Source: DYCT01 sp051875715
Lineage (GTDB): Bacteria > Bacteroidota > Bacteroidia > Bacteroidales > Bacteroidaceae
NCBI GenBank assembly: GCA_051875715.1
Contig: JBJEHD010000044.1
Coordinates: forward strand, 1-59,855
Length of the DNA stretch: 59,855 nt
Reading direction: 5' to 3'
Position numbers and translations under genes: made by a program. Shown one piece after another: positions 51,456 to 59,778 of this stretch. Numbering within the stretch: the stretch's first letter is position 1; each line of letters opens with the position of its first letter. The notes under the pieces are model-generated. The model was not told where the DNA came from, made no database searches, and was given only the letters and a program-made list of their open reading frames with translations.

Positions 51456-52461
51456 GCGCGTAGGCCCATCGGCGCAATCCGTCGTAGGCACGTGTGTCCC
51501 ATCGGAACAAGGCATACGAGCGTGTGAAGGGGATGTAGCCGAACTTGCATCGGGTGCGCCAATGGATGCGCCGGGCCTCGATGGTGGCGAGGAAGCGACG
51601 GAAACGAGCCTCGATGTCGGCGTTCTCGTCCGGCGTAAAGCGGGTCAGGTGGCGTTGCCAGTAGATGAACCGTCCCACCAGTTCCAGCCAGCGCAGGTTC
51701 TCCAGCCGGGTAATCATCGAGTCGGGCACCTGCTCGTTCAGCAACCATTGTTTCAGGCTGTAGTCCGCGTCCAGTTTGTCGAAGTAGCGCGGACTGCATT
51801 GGTGCGTCATCGAGGCACTGTGCAGGCGGTAGAAGTACGTGCCGTCGGACAGGCACACTTGCCGGCTGTGCAGGTAGTGGAGGGTGGTGGTGGTGTCGTC
51901 GCTGTGCAGGAGGCTGGCTTCGTTGTAGGGGTAGGCCAGGTGGATGTCGCGCCGCACCAGGTAGAGGCCGTGGATGCTCCAGTCCAGGCTGAGCCAGGCC
52001 GCCTCTTGTCCGCCGAACTGCTGCTTGTCGGTACGCATAGGGTAGGGGCGTTCCTCTCCCGATTCCTCATGATAGACCAGCCGCATCAACACGGCATCGA
52101 TGTCGTCGCTTTCCCGGGTCCGGGCGTAGGCCTTTTCCAGAGCATCCGGCGCCAGCCAGTCGTCGCTGTCGACCATGGTGATGAACTCGCCCATGGCATG
52201 GTGTAGTCCGGCGTTTCGCGCTTTGGCCTGTCCGCCGTTGACGGGCTGGCGCAGTAGCAGGACGCGGCTGTCTTGCTCGGCGTACTGCTGCGCGATGGCG
52301 GCCGTGCGGTCGGTGGAGGCATCGTCGATGACGATGATTTGCAGTTCGTGCAAGGTCTGCTGCCGGAGCGAGTCGAGGCATTGTTCCAAATAGGCTTCGG
52401 CGTTGTAGGCCGCCACGAGGACGGTCACCTTGCAGGACGGGAGGGCGGTATTTTCGTTCAT
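51430..52461 (-). CDS. Family 2 glycosyltransferase
   Basis: A 343-residue GT-A enzyme with the N-terminal nucleotide-sugar domain: VTVLVAAYNAEAYLEQCLDS, IIVIDDASTDRTAAIA, and the metal-binding region ITMVDSDDW. Donor and acceptor are not readable. The frame extends upstream to 52548, but a -7 box (52505-52512) lies inside it, so MNENTALPSCKV at 52461 is the start. It is divergent from the flippase gene, with a 99-bp shared promoter region. Its 3' end overlaps the mosaic T9SS gene as annotated. Confidence 0.9.
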   Translation of the reverse strand: MNENTALPSCKVTVLVAAYNAEAYLEQCLDSLRQQTLHELQIIVIDDASTDRTAAIAQQYAEQDSRVLLLRQPVNGGQAKARNAGLHHAMGEFITMVDSDDWLAPDALEKAYARTRESDDIDAVLMRLVYHEESGEERPYPMRTDKQQFGGQEAAWLSLDWSIHGLYLVRRDIHLAYPYNEASLLHSDDTTTTLHYLHSRQVCLSDGTYFYRLHSASMTHQCSPRYFDKLDADYSLKQWLLNEQVPDSMITRLENLRWLELVGRFIYWQRHLTRFTPDENADIEARFRRFLATIEARRIHWRTRCKFGYIPFTRSYALFRWDTRAYDGLRRWAYALIGRKQPE

Positions 52462-52504
52462 GAAGACATTCGTACAAAAGGGTTTGCGGACAAAATCCGT
52501 CGGA

Positions 52505-52512
52505 CAAAGATA
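52505..52512 (-). promoter_or_regulatory. -7 box of the GT2 gene at 51430-52461
   Basis: The minus strand reads TATCTTTG, 43 bp upstream of the start. Confidence 0.6.
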
Positions 52513-52532
52513 GGCATTCTCGGATGAATATG

Positions 52533-52554
52533 CTACATTTGTCCGCAAATGTAG
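52533..52554 (+). promoter_or_regulatory. -7 box of the flippase gene inside a perfect inverted repeat
   Basis: CTACATTTG (52533-52541) and CAAATGTAG (52546-52554) form a 9-bp inverted repeat with a four-base spacer. The left arm contains a perfect -7 box (TACATTTG, 52534-52541) and the right arm contains the same box on the other strand. The start codon follows at 52561. Confidence 0.6.
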
Positions 52555-52560
52555 ATTCCG

Positions 52561-54048
52561 ATGCGTTCGTCCTCAGCATACAAATCCATCGCCAAGGGGG
52601 CAGCCCTGTTTGGAGGCGTGCAGGTGTTCAACCTGTTCGTCAACCTCCTGCGTGGCAAGTTCGTGGCCCTGCTGCTGGGTACGGAGGGGATGGGCGTGGC
52701 GTCGCTGCTGACGGCTGCGGCCAACACCATCCAGCAGTTCAGTTCGCTGGGCTTGAACCTGAGCATCGTCAAGGAAGTGTCGCAGGCCCGCGAGGCCGGC
52801 GACGAAACGGCGCTTCGGACGGTGATGCGTGCCGCGCATCGCCTGCTTCGCCTCACTGCGTGTCTCGGCGCGTTGTTTGCCCTGTTGTTTGCCGTGCCGC
52901 TCAGCCGGTGGACGTTTGGCACGCCCGACTATGGTTGGCATTTCGCGGGGCTGTCGGCCTTTGTCCTCCTCACCACCCTTTCGAACGGTGAACTCTCCAT
53001 CCTGCAGGGCGTTCATGCCTTGAAGAAGCTGGCCTTGGCCTCCGTGGTCGGTTCGCTGACGGGGTTGCTGGTGGGTGTTCCGCTCTACTATTTTTTCGGA
53101 CAGGCGGGCATCGTGCCGGCCATGGTGGCCTTGGCGCTGTCGCTCTGGGTTTTCTACACCCGTCAGCGGCGGAAGGCGGTCGTGCAGGCGGAAGCCGTAC
53201 CGACCCGTCCTTTGCGGCCTGTGGCCCGGCGGATGGTGTCGTTGGGCCTGGCGATGATGGTCTCGGCCCTGTTGGGCACGCTGGCCACCTATCTCTTCAC
53301 GGCCTACGTAGGCCGCAGCGGCTCGTTGCAGGACGTGGGCCTGATTCAGGCGGCCCAGTCCATCACCACCCAGTATTCCGGCTTGGTGTTTGCGGCTATT
53401 GCCATGGACTTCATGCCCCGTCTGTCGGCCATCAGCGTGCACACCGTCCGTCTGCGCCGGTTGGTCAACCAGCAGACCGAACTGATGGTGCTGGCCGTGG
53501 CTCCGTTGGCATTGGCCGTCATGCTGACTGCTCCGTGGATTATCCGCATACTGCTCACCAAGGAGTTCTTGCCGCTTGTGCCGATGGTGCGGGTCATGGC
53601 CGCAGGTGTCTTCTTCAAGGCCATCACCTTCCCGATGGGCTATATCTCGTTTGCCAAGGGCGACAAGCGCACGTTCTTTTGGATGGAGGGGATCGGCTCC
53701 AACGTACTCTATCTGGGCCTGAACTGCCTGGGCTATCACTACGGCGGCATCGTCGGCGTGGGCCTCGCGTTTGCGCTTACCCATTTCCTCTATATCGGCA
53801 TCTACGTCGTGGTGACACGCCGACTCTATCGCTTCCGCCACAACCAGGTTGGTGCGCGGCTGTGCCTTTGTCTGACCCTGCCTGTGTTGGCTGGCCTGGC
53901 TGCCGGAACTTTGCTCAGCGGTTGGTTGGCGTATGGGTTGTTGGCGTTGCTGACGGCAGGGACGACCGCTCTCTGTGTGCGCGAACTGGACAACCGCTTG
54001 GGGATATGGCAATTCGTGAAACAGAAACTGAAAGCACGTGCATCATGA
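52561..54048 (+). CDS. Polysaccharide flippase (Wzx/O-antigen translocase, MOP superfamily)
   Basis: A 495-residue membrane protein with about twelve to fourteen helices. The N-terminus (SIAKGAALFGGVQVFNLFVN, then LRGKFVALLLGTEGMGVAS) is the usual opening of Wzx-type translocases, which flip undecaprenyl-linked repeat units to the periplasm. Position among glycosyltransferases supports an O-antigen or capsule role. The next gene starts within its stop codon (ATGA at 54045-54048), so flippase and glycosyltransferase are coupled. No Wzy polymerase is visible in the window. Confidence 0.92.
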   Translation: MRSSSAYKSIAKGAALFGGVQVFNLFVNLLRGKFVALLLGTEGMGVASLLTAAANTIQQFSSLGLNLSIVKEVSQAREAGDETALRTVMRAAHRLLRLTACLGALFALLFAVPLSRWTFGTPDYGWHFAGLSAFVLLTTLSNGELSILQGVHALKKLALASVVGSLTGLLVGVPLYYFFGQAGIVPAMVALALSLWVFYTRQRRKAVVQAEAVPTRPLRPVARRMVSLGLAMMVSALLGTLATYLFTAYVGRSGSLQDVGLIQAAQSITTQYSGLVFAAIAMDFMPRLSAISVHTVRLRRLVNQQTELMVLAVAPLALAVMLTAPWIIRILLTKEFLPLVPMVRVMAAGVFFKAITFPMGYISFAKGDKRTFFWMEGIGSNVLYLGLNCLGYHYGGIVGVGLAFALTHFLYIGIYVVVTRRLYRFRHNQVGARLCLCLTLPVLAGLAAGTLLSGWLAYGLLALLTAGTTALCVRELDNRLGIWQFVKQKLKARAS

Positions 54049-55031
54049 AACCATTGGTATCGGTCCTCATCTTGACATACAACCAGGAAGCCTACATCGA
54101 GCAGGCCCTTCGGGGCGCGCTGATGCAGCAATGTTCCTTTCCGTTCGAAATCCTTGTGGTCGACGACCATTCGTCGGACGCGACGGCCGATGTGTGCCGC
54201 CGCTTGCAGGCAGCGCATCCCGGACGCATCCGCCTGGTGGTGAACCCGACGAACAAGGGGGTGGTGGACAACTATTTCGACAGTCTGCTGCTGTGCGAAG
54301 GCGACTACATCGCCGACTGTGCGGGCGACGACTTCTGGACCGACCCGCTGAAACTGCAACGGCAGGCCGACATCCTGCAGCAGCATCCCGACGTGTCGCT
54401 CGCCTTCACCGACTATGCCCACTACGACCAGTCCACCGGCACCTACCTCCACCATCGGCAACGCGACTATACGAACGGACAAGGCGGGCGCATTTCCTAT
54501 TCCTTATATATATATAACCTACTGAACCAGCACGGAGTACCCTTCCTCTTTCTGGGCACTGCCTGCTATCGAAAGGATGCCTTCGTGCGGGCCTATCGGG
54601 CGCATACCGACTATTTTCGCAGCAAGGACTACACGTGCGAGGATTTTCAACTCTGCTTCTTCCTCTTCCGCGAAGGCGATTTCTATCAAGAGTTGGCCGA
54701 GACGACGGCCTATCGGATGATAACCGACACGGTGAGCCGGACCGTCGACCCGAAGCGGCTCTATCGGTATACTCGGGGCGTGTTCCTGCTCCGTACGCGC
54801 ATCGTACAGGAGTTCGGCTTCGATGCCAACCGCTGTCGTGAGGCCCTGAACAGCCTGGTTGTGCCGATGTTGTCGCTGACCAATCGCCTGGGCTTAGTGG
54901 ACGAATGTCGCGAGGTATGGCGGATGGTGCGGTCGTTGCGCTTGCGCCCGTCGTGGCGTGTCCGCCTGCATTGGGCGTTGGGCATGTGGCCTTGGGTAGG
55001 TCGGCGACTGTTGGGCCGGAAACGGCATTAG
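54045..55031 (+). CDS. Family 2 glycosyltransferase
   Basis: A 328-residue GT-A glycosyltransferase: VSVLILTYNQEAYIEQALRG, EILVVDDHSSDATADVC, and YIADCAGDDFW as the metal-binding region. The C-terminal half contains a conserved-looking TAYRMITDTVSRTVDP segment. The open frame reaches far back into the flippase, but MKPLVSVLI at 54045 overlaps its stop by four bases and is the sensible start. It ends overlapping the convergent glycosyltransferase by four bases. Confidence 0.9.
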   Translation: MKPLVSVLILTYNQEAYIEQALRGALMQQCSFPFEILVVDDHSSDATADVCRRLQAAHPGRIRLVVNPTNKGVVDNYFDSLLLCEGDYIADCAGDDFWTDPLKLQRQADILQQHPDVSLAFTDYAHYDQSTGTYLHHRQRDYTNGQGGRISYSLYIYNLLNQHGVPFLFLGTACYRKDAFVRAYRAHTDYFRSKDYTCEDFQLCFFLFREGDFYQELAETTAYRMITDTVSRTVDPKRLYRYTRGVFLLRTRIVQEFGFDANRCREALNSLVVPMLSLTNRLGLVDECREVWRMVRSLRLRPSWRVRLHWALGMWPWVGRRLLGRKRH

Positions 55032-55996
55032 CACAAGGCCAATGCGATGCGCCAGGCTCCCCGTCCGCCCCGACGGACGTACAGGCGGAGCAGACAAGCC
55101 GCCAGGCGGAGCAAGCGCGATGGGGTGTAACGTACGGTGGCCTCGGTGTGGCAGTCGTGTGCCAACGGGTAGGCCTTTTCGCGTAGCAGCCATCCCTCCA
55201 GGATGGTGCGCCGCAGGTAGAGGGCCTTGTCCAATGCTCTCCTTTCGGGCGACTGCTTCGGGTCGCTCTGCTCGATGTCGCGCTGGGCGGCAGCCAGTGC
55301 CTTCCGAATCCATGCGTAGGTAGACGAGAAATCTTTGCCGGTGATGCTGTCGGCGTGCACGTTGATGTGGTGGAAAGTCTCCCAGCGATACCATTTCAGG
55401 CGTGGCCGGGCCAACAGCACGCGCAGTCCGAATTCCCAATCGTCCCAGGTCAGCAGGTCTTCGTCCCATCGCAGGGAGGCGGCGAAGCTGGTGCGGTACA
55501 CAGCCGACATGGTGGCCAGGTTGCCCATCAGCACCTGGTCGACGGGCGAGGCGGAGTAGCGGAAGTCGCGCACCCGGGTGTGTCCGCCTGCACTCATGTT
55601 CGTCTTGACGGCCAGCACGTCCAAATCCCCGGCCTGCATCGCGGCCAGCACGGTCGAGACGAAGTGGGGCGACAAGGTGTCGTCCGAGTCGAAGAAATAC
55701 ACATAGGGCGTATCGCAATGCTCCAGCCCCCGGTTTCGGGCGCAGGCGGCTCCCCGTTTGGGCTGCTGCAGCACCTTCACGCGGAAGCCTCCCCGGTTGT
55801 CGTGTTTTGCCGCAAACGCCCGGCACACCTCCAGCGAGCGGTCGGTCGATACGTTGTCCACCAGGATGAGTTGCAGCGGGCGGTAGTCCTGCTCCCACAC
55901 CGACTGCAACGTGCGCGGCAGGCGGTCGGCCCGGTTGTAGACGGGGATGACGATGGAGAGCGGAGGAAGCACGGTGGTCGGTTCGGGTTCAATCAT
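55028..55996 (-). CDS. Family 2 glycosyltransferase
   Basis: A protein of about 322 residues with LSIVIPVYNRADRLPRTLQS, LILVDNVSTDRSLEVC and PYVYFFDSDDTL, the GT2 signatures. It is the last gene of a tightly packed minus-strand operon. Start options are 56020 and 55996; I take 55996 (MIEPEPTTVLPP) because it gives the smaller overlap (8 bp) with the upstream gene. Sugar specificity unknown. Confidence 0.88.
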   Translation of the reverse strand: MIEPEPTTVLPPLSIVIPVYNRADRLPRTLQSVWEQDYRPLQLILVDNVSTDRSLEVCRAFAAKHDNRGGFRVKVLQQPKRGAACARNRGLEHCDTPYVYFFDSDDTLSPHFVSTVLAAMQAGDLDVLAVKTNMSAGGHTRVRDFRYSASPVDQVLMGNLATMSAVYRTSFAASLRWDEDLLTWDDWEFGLRVLLARPRLKWYRWETFHHINVHADSITGKDFSSTYAWIRKALAAAQRDIEQSDPKQSPERRALDKALYLRRTILEGWLLREKAYPLAHDCHTEATVRYTPSRLLRLAACLLRLYVRRGGRGAWRIALALC

Positions 55997-56801
55997 GGCT
56001 GCGGTGGATGTAGCGGACACCCTCGTACATCCGGCGGAAGAGCCGGAAGGGGTTGGCGCCGGAGTGGATGAAATGGTAGGCCGCCTCCTTGCCGATGCGG
56101 TAGAGGGCGGAGGCGTAGCCGAAGCAATAGCAGAAGGTCGCCCCCTTCGACCGCTGTACGCGCGGGTCGGTCAGCAGGCGCAGCCCCGTGTGTTGTGCGT
56201 CGGAACGAACGATGCAGCAAGGGTAGGAGACGATGCGGAAACCCTGCTGCAGGGCATCGTGCAGGAACACGTCTTCTTCGCCGCAGGCCAGGCAGGCCGA
56301 TCCCAGCCCGAAACGCTCGTCGAAGCGGACGCCCTGTTCGTACACCCGGCGGCGCAGCGTCATCTCCACCGAGCAGGGGTAAGTGCCTTTGGGTGCCTCT
56401 TCGTAGCGGTAGGCATGGTCGGGGTAGGCTTTGATGGGGCGGCCGTCGTAGTCGGCAGCCTGAAAGAGGGCGATGTCCGTGTCGGGGTGTTGCCGGTAGG
56501 TGTCGACAATCGTGCGCACGGCCTCGGCCTCGTAGCGGCAGTCGTCGTCGGCGATGACGCAGATGTCGCCGGTGGCGTGGGCCAGCGCATGGTTTCGGTT
56601 GCGCGACAGTCCCTTCCCCGGCAGGCACACCAGGCGGACGTCCGTCCGCTCGGCCAGTGCGGCAGGCACCGAGGCGGGTGTGTAGCCGTCGCTGTGTTGC
56701 CACGACACCACATAGTCTACCCCGTCCTGAGGCGGAAGCAGGCAGGAGGGCACTGAGGCGATGCCTTCGTCTATCGTGCAGATGAGGAAGGTCAGCGTCA
56801 T
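55989..56801 (-). CDS. Glycosyltransferase, family 2-like
   Basis: A 270-residue protein starting MTLTFLICTIDEGIASVPSC. The GT-A core is recognised by LPGKGLSRNRNHALAHATGD and ICVIADDDCRYE, with GEEDVFLHDALQQGFRI as the acceptor-side motif. Its start overlaps the stop of the aminotransferase gene by four bases. The long upstream extension to 56924 is out of frame with that gene and not supported. Confidence 0.87.
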   Translation of the reverse strand: MTLTFLICTIDEGIASVPSCLLPPQDGVDYVVSWQHSDGYTPASVPAALAERTDVRLVCLPGKGLSRNRNHALAHATGDICVIADDDCRYEAEAVRTIVDTYRQHPDTDIALFQAADYDGRPIKAYPDHAYRYEEAPKGTYPCSVEMTLRRRVYEQGVRFDERFGLGSACLACGEEDVFLHDALQQGFRIVSYPCCIVRSDAQHTGLRLLTDPRVQRSKGATFCYCFGYASALYRIGKEAAYHFIHSGANPFRLFRRMYEGVRYIHRSHD

Positions 56802-57901
56802 GCGAAAGAGTTTACGGCGTGTATGACGTAGTCTGCCTCCTCGTCCGTCATCACGGGGCTGATGGGCAGGCTGAGTATCTCTTGGTGGATTCGTTCCGTC
56901 AGGGGGTAGGACCGATGGTTCCACGCCTCATAGGCCTCCTGCCGATGGGGCGGGATGGGGTAGTGGATGAGCGTCTGCACCCCCATCCCGGCCAGGTGCT
57001 GCTGCAACAGGTCGCGCCGGGCGGAGCGGACGGTGAACAGGTGGAACACGTGGTCCTCCGTCCCGTCCCAGTGGGGCAGCCTCACCTCCGGGTGCCGGAT
57101 GCCGGCCTGGTAGCGTGCGGCCAGGGCGCGACGGCGGGCGTTGTCCCGGTCTAGACGCTCCAGTTTCACCTGCAACACAGCCGCTTGCACCTCGTCCAGC
57201 CGGCTGTTGACTCCCTGGTATTGGAACACGTATTTCCGCTCGCTGCCGTAGTTGGCCAGGCGGCGGATGGTGATGGCCAGCCGGTCGTCGTCGGTGGTGA
57301 CGGCTCCTCCGTCGCCCAATGCCCCCAGGTTCTTGCCCGGATAGAAGCTGAAGCCGGCGGCGTCGCCCATGGCGCCGGTGCGCTTGCCGTGGCGGATGGC
57401 ACCGTGTGCCTGGGCCGCATCCTCTATCAGTTTCAGTCCGTATTGCCGGGCCAGGCGGACAAGGGGCTCCATGTCCACGGCCTGCCCGTAGAGGTGGACC
57501 GGCAGGATGGCGCGTGTGCGCGGCGTGATGAGTGCCTCCACGCGGTTCGGGTCGATGAGGCAGGTGCCGGCCTCCGGCTCGCAGAGCACGGGCGTGAGCC
57601 CGCTGTTGCTGATGGCCAGGATGCTGGCGATGTACGTGTTGGCCGGGACGATTACCTCGTCGCCGGGTTGCATCGTCCCCATCGCCTGATAGGCGCGCAG
57701 GATGAGTGTCAGGGCGTCCAGCCCGTTGGCCACTCCGATGCAGTGGCGCGTGCCGCAGTAGGCGGCAAACGCCTGTTCGAAAGCCTCCGTCTCATGGCCC
57801 AGCAGGTACCAGCCGCTGCGTACGATGCGCTCCACGGCTTCCGACAGGGCCGGCTGAAACGAGGCCGTTATCTTTTCGATGTCCAGGAATTTTACGTTCA
57901 T
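56798..57901 (-). CDS. DegT/DnrJ/EryC1/StrS aminotransferase, FdtB-like
   Basis: A 367-residue PLP-dependent sugar aminotransferase. Motifs: VANGLDALTLILRAY, EVIVPANTYIASILAI, LPVHLYGQAVDME, IEDAAQAHGA and FSFYPGKNLGALGDGGA, with the PLP lysine at 190. The sequence looks like FdtB/QdtB, which add the 3-amino group to a dTDP-3-keto-6-deoxyhexose. The FdtA-like ketoisomerase two genes upstream in the same operon supports this. Product would be dTDP-Fuc3N or dTDP-Qui3N; which one cannot be told. Confidence 0.88.
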   Translation of the reverse strand: MNVKFLDIEKITASFQPALSEAVERIVRSGWYLLGHETEAFEQAFAAYCGTRHCIGVANGLDALTLILRAYQAMGTMQPGDEVIVPANTYIASILAISNSGLTPVLCEPEAGTCLIDPNRVEALITPRTRAILPVHLYGQAVDMEPLVRLARQYGLKLIEDAAQAHGAIRHGKRTGAMGDAAGFSFYPGKNLGALGDGGAVTTDDDRLAITIRRLANYGSERKYVFQYQGVNSRLDEVQAAVLQVKLERLDRDNARRRALAARYQAGIRHPEVRLPHWDGTEDHVFHLFTVRSARRDLLQQHLAGMGVQTLIHYPIPPHRQEAYEAWNHRSYPLTERIHQEILSLPISPVMTDEEADYVIHAVNSFA

Positions 57902-58839
57902 AGGGCAAGTTCGTATGTGTCAAAAGCGATGCCTCTGGCACCGCAGGTCTCTTTGCGGAAGATGAGGTTCTCGTTGAGCACCCATCCCCCCTGTTCGTTG
58001 GAGTTTCCGATGTCGATGTATCGTTTCTCTGGGCAGAACTCCGTAGCCGTGTGGTAGAAGAGGGCGTCCAGTGCGCCCAGGGCCATGCCGGCCTCGGTGG
58101 CGGCGGCGTATTGGATGTGTACCACCTCGTCGGTGATGTAGTGGACGCATCCGCCCACCACCTCGTCGGCCATCCGGGCTTCGAGCAGGACGATTTCTTC
58201 GGGGAAGGCCTGCCGGAGCCGCTCTATCTCCTCCAGCGAGTGGACCGGGTTCACCCCGTATTTCTGTTGCAGCCGGTGGGTCAGCACCTCCCAGAACGGG
58301 CCGAACTGCTCCGACCGCTCGATGCGCAGCCCCTCCTTTAGGGCTTTCTTCGCCTGCCAGCGGCGGTTGTAGGTGAAGGCGATGGGCCTTTCGCGGTCTA
58401 TCACCGACGAAAGCAGGCGGCTGCGCAGGACGGCCTGGTGGCGAAACAAGGCGTAGAGGTCTTCTTCGGCCGGGTGGCGGTGGTAGATGTGCGGCACGGG
58501 TTTGTAGACCAGCGTGCGTACGCCGTAGTCGGTGCGGAGCAGGTCGAGCCATTCGTCGAACAGGCCGAGCACGTGGGCCGCGCGTATCTCCGTCCCCATG
58601 ACGAGGCCGCCGTAGGTCAGCCCCTGGTGCGAGTAGAGCGTGTGTTCGTCCGCGCGGATGTTGGCCGGCATCACGGCCATGAGTTTCCCCTTCTCGTAGA
58701 AGAGGAACGAGCAGTCGGCGAAACGGTCGGCATGGTAGTCCATGTAGCCTCGCTGAAAGAGGAACGTGCCGTTCTTCGAGCGGCGGACGAAGGCGTCCCA
58801 TTCGGCCCGGTGGTCGGGGGTGTAGCGTACTATTTGCAT
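57898..58839 (-). CDS. FemAB/GNAT-like acyltransferase in the 3-amino sugar operon
   Basis: A 313-residue protein with the two-lobed GNAT (FemAB-like) pattern: WDAFVRRSKNGTFLFQRGYM at the N-terminus, YNRRWQAKKALKEGLRIERS in the middle, and EARMADEVVGGCVHYITDE followed by a last strand. It lies between FdtA-like and FdtB-like genes, where an N-acyltransferase for the new amino group is expected. Known FdtC/QdtC enzymes are left-handed beta-helix proteins, so this would be a different fold doing that job. That role is inference. Start 58839 overlaps the upstream gene by 10 bp and the end overlaps FdtB by four. Confidence 0.72.
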   Translation of the reverse strand: MQIVRYTPDHRAEWDAFVRRSKNGTFLFQRGYMDYHADRFADCSFLFYEKGKLMAVMPANIRADEHTLYSHQGLTYGGLVMGTEIRAAHVLGLFDEWLDLLRTDYGVRTLVYKPVPHIYHRHPAEEDLYALFRHQAVLRSRLLSSVIDRERPIAFTYNRRWQAKKALKEGLRIERSEQFGPFWEVLTHRLQQKYGVNPVHSLEEIERLRQAFPEEIVLLEARMADEVVGGCVHYITDEVVHIQYAAATEAGMALGALDALFYHTATEFCPEKRYIDIGNSNEQGGWVLNENLIFRKETCGARGIAFDTYELAL

Positions 58840-59702
58840 GATCGGTAAGTTAGGAAGTCGTCGTACGAACGGATGTAGTCGCTCTCTTCATATACATCCG
58901 AAGCCAGCACCATGCAGACAGCTCCCGACGAGAAATTGATGAGTTCGCCCCAGATGCCCGGTACGATGTGCAGGGCGTAGTTCGGCCGGTCGAGGTGGAC
59001 CATCTTGCGGTTTCGCCCGTCATCGAGCAGCACGTCGAAACTGCTGCTGGCCGCCACGAGGTACTGGTGCAGGTTGCGATGGGCGTGCCCGCCGCGTGTG
59101 GCACCCGAAGGAATGTCGTAGGTATAGTAGACCCGTTTCACGTCGAAGGGGATGTCCAGCCCGTTGTTCAGGGCCGTGAGGTTCCCCGCCCGGTTGTGCT
59201 CCTTGGGCAGTTCGAACACGTTGCATTGGTAGACCGAGGTCGACGTCCCGTCCGGACATGGAGGCATTGCCGGTAAGGGCGGCACTGCCGGTGCTACGTG
59301 GCCCATGTGCGCCTTTGTCCGGCGAAATTCGTCGTAGTCCCAGATGTAGTCGGCGGGGTCGTAGGCGGTGGACGACAGCACCAGGCAGAGCGCGTTGGTG
59401 GAGAAATTCTCCAGCGTGCGCCAGGTCATGGGCGGCACGTACACACCCATGTACGACCGATTGAGTGGATAGCGGCGCGTCTGCTGTCCGTCGTCGAGTA
59501 CCACGTCGAAACTGCCCGAAAGGGCCACGATGAACTCCTCTTGCCGGCGGAAGGCATGGCTTCCGCGTTTCTCTCCGCCCGGCACGTCGTAAATCCAGTA
59601 TGCCCGGGCAATCTTGAACGGGATATGTTTCAGCTGCTCAATGAAAGAGAGATTCCCCCGTTCGTCGATGATTTTTGGCAACTGCAGCAGGCAGTCCGAC
59701 AT
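58830..59702 (-). CDS. Tandem FdtA/WxcM-like sugar 3,4-ketoisomerase (two cupin domains)
   Basis: A 290-residue protein made of two FdtA/WxcM-type cupin domains (about 5-128 and 158-290) joined by a proline-rich linker (131-157). FdtA converts dTDP-4-keto-6-deoxyglucose to the 3-keto sugar. The second domain keeps the paired catalytic histidines (GGHAHR, His206 and His208). In the first the second histidine is replaced (GSHAFR, His49 and Phe51). The first gene of the operon; a -7 box lies at 59771-59778. Starts at 59735 and 59702 are both possible; MSDCLLQLPKIIDERGNLSF at 59702 fits the family. Confidence 0.88.
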   Translation of the reverse strand: MSDCLLQLPKIIDERGNLSFIEQLKHIPFKIARAYWIYDVPGGEKRGSHAFRRQEEFIVALSGSFDVVLDDGQQTRRYPLNRSYMGVYVPPMTWRTLENFSTNALCLVLSSTAYDPADYIWDYDEFRRTKAHMGHVAPAVPPLPAMPPCPDGTSTSVYQCNVFELPKEHNRAGNLTALNNGLDIPFDVKRVYYTYDIPSGATRGGHAHRNLHQYLVAASSSFDVLLDDGRNRKMVHLDRPNYALHIVPGIWGELINFSSGAVCMVLASDVYEESDYIRSYDDFLTYRSCK

Positions 59703-59770
59703 AGGGTTTCCCGGTAGATATGGGTGGGTATTCATAGGCAGTATGGCGATTGACAGTTCGTTTAGATGTG

Positions 59771-59778
59771 CAAATATA
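59771..59778 (-). promoter_or_regulatory. -7 box of the amino-sugar/glycosyltransferase operon
   Basis: The minus strand reads TATATTTG. Nothing else is recognisable between here and the end of the window. Confidence 0.5.
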
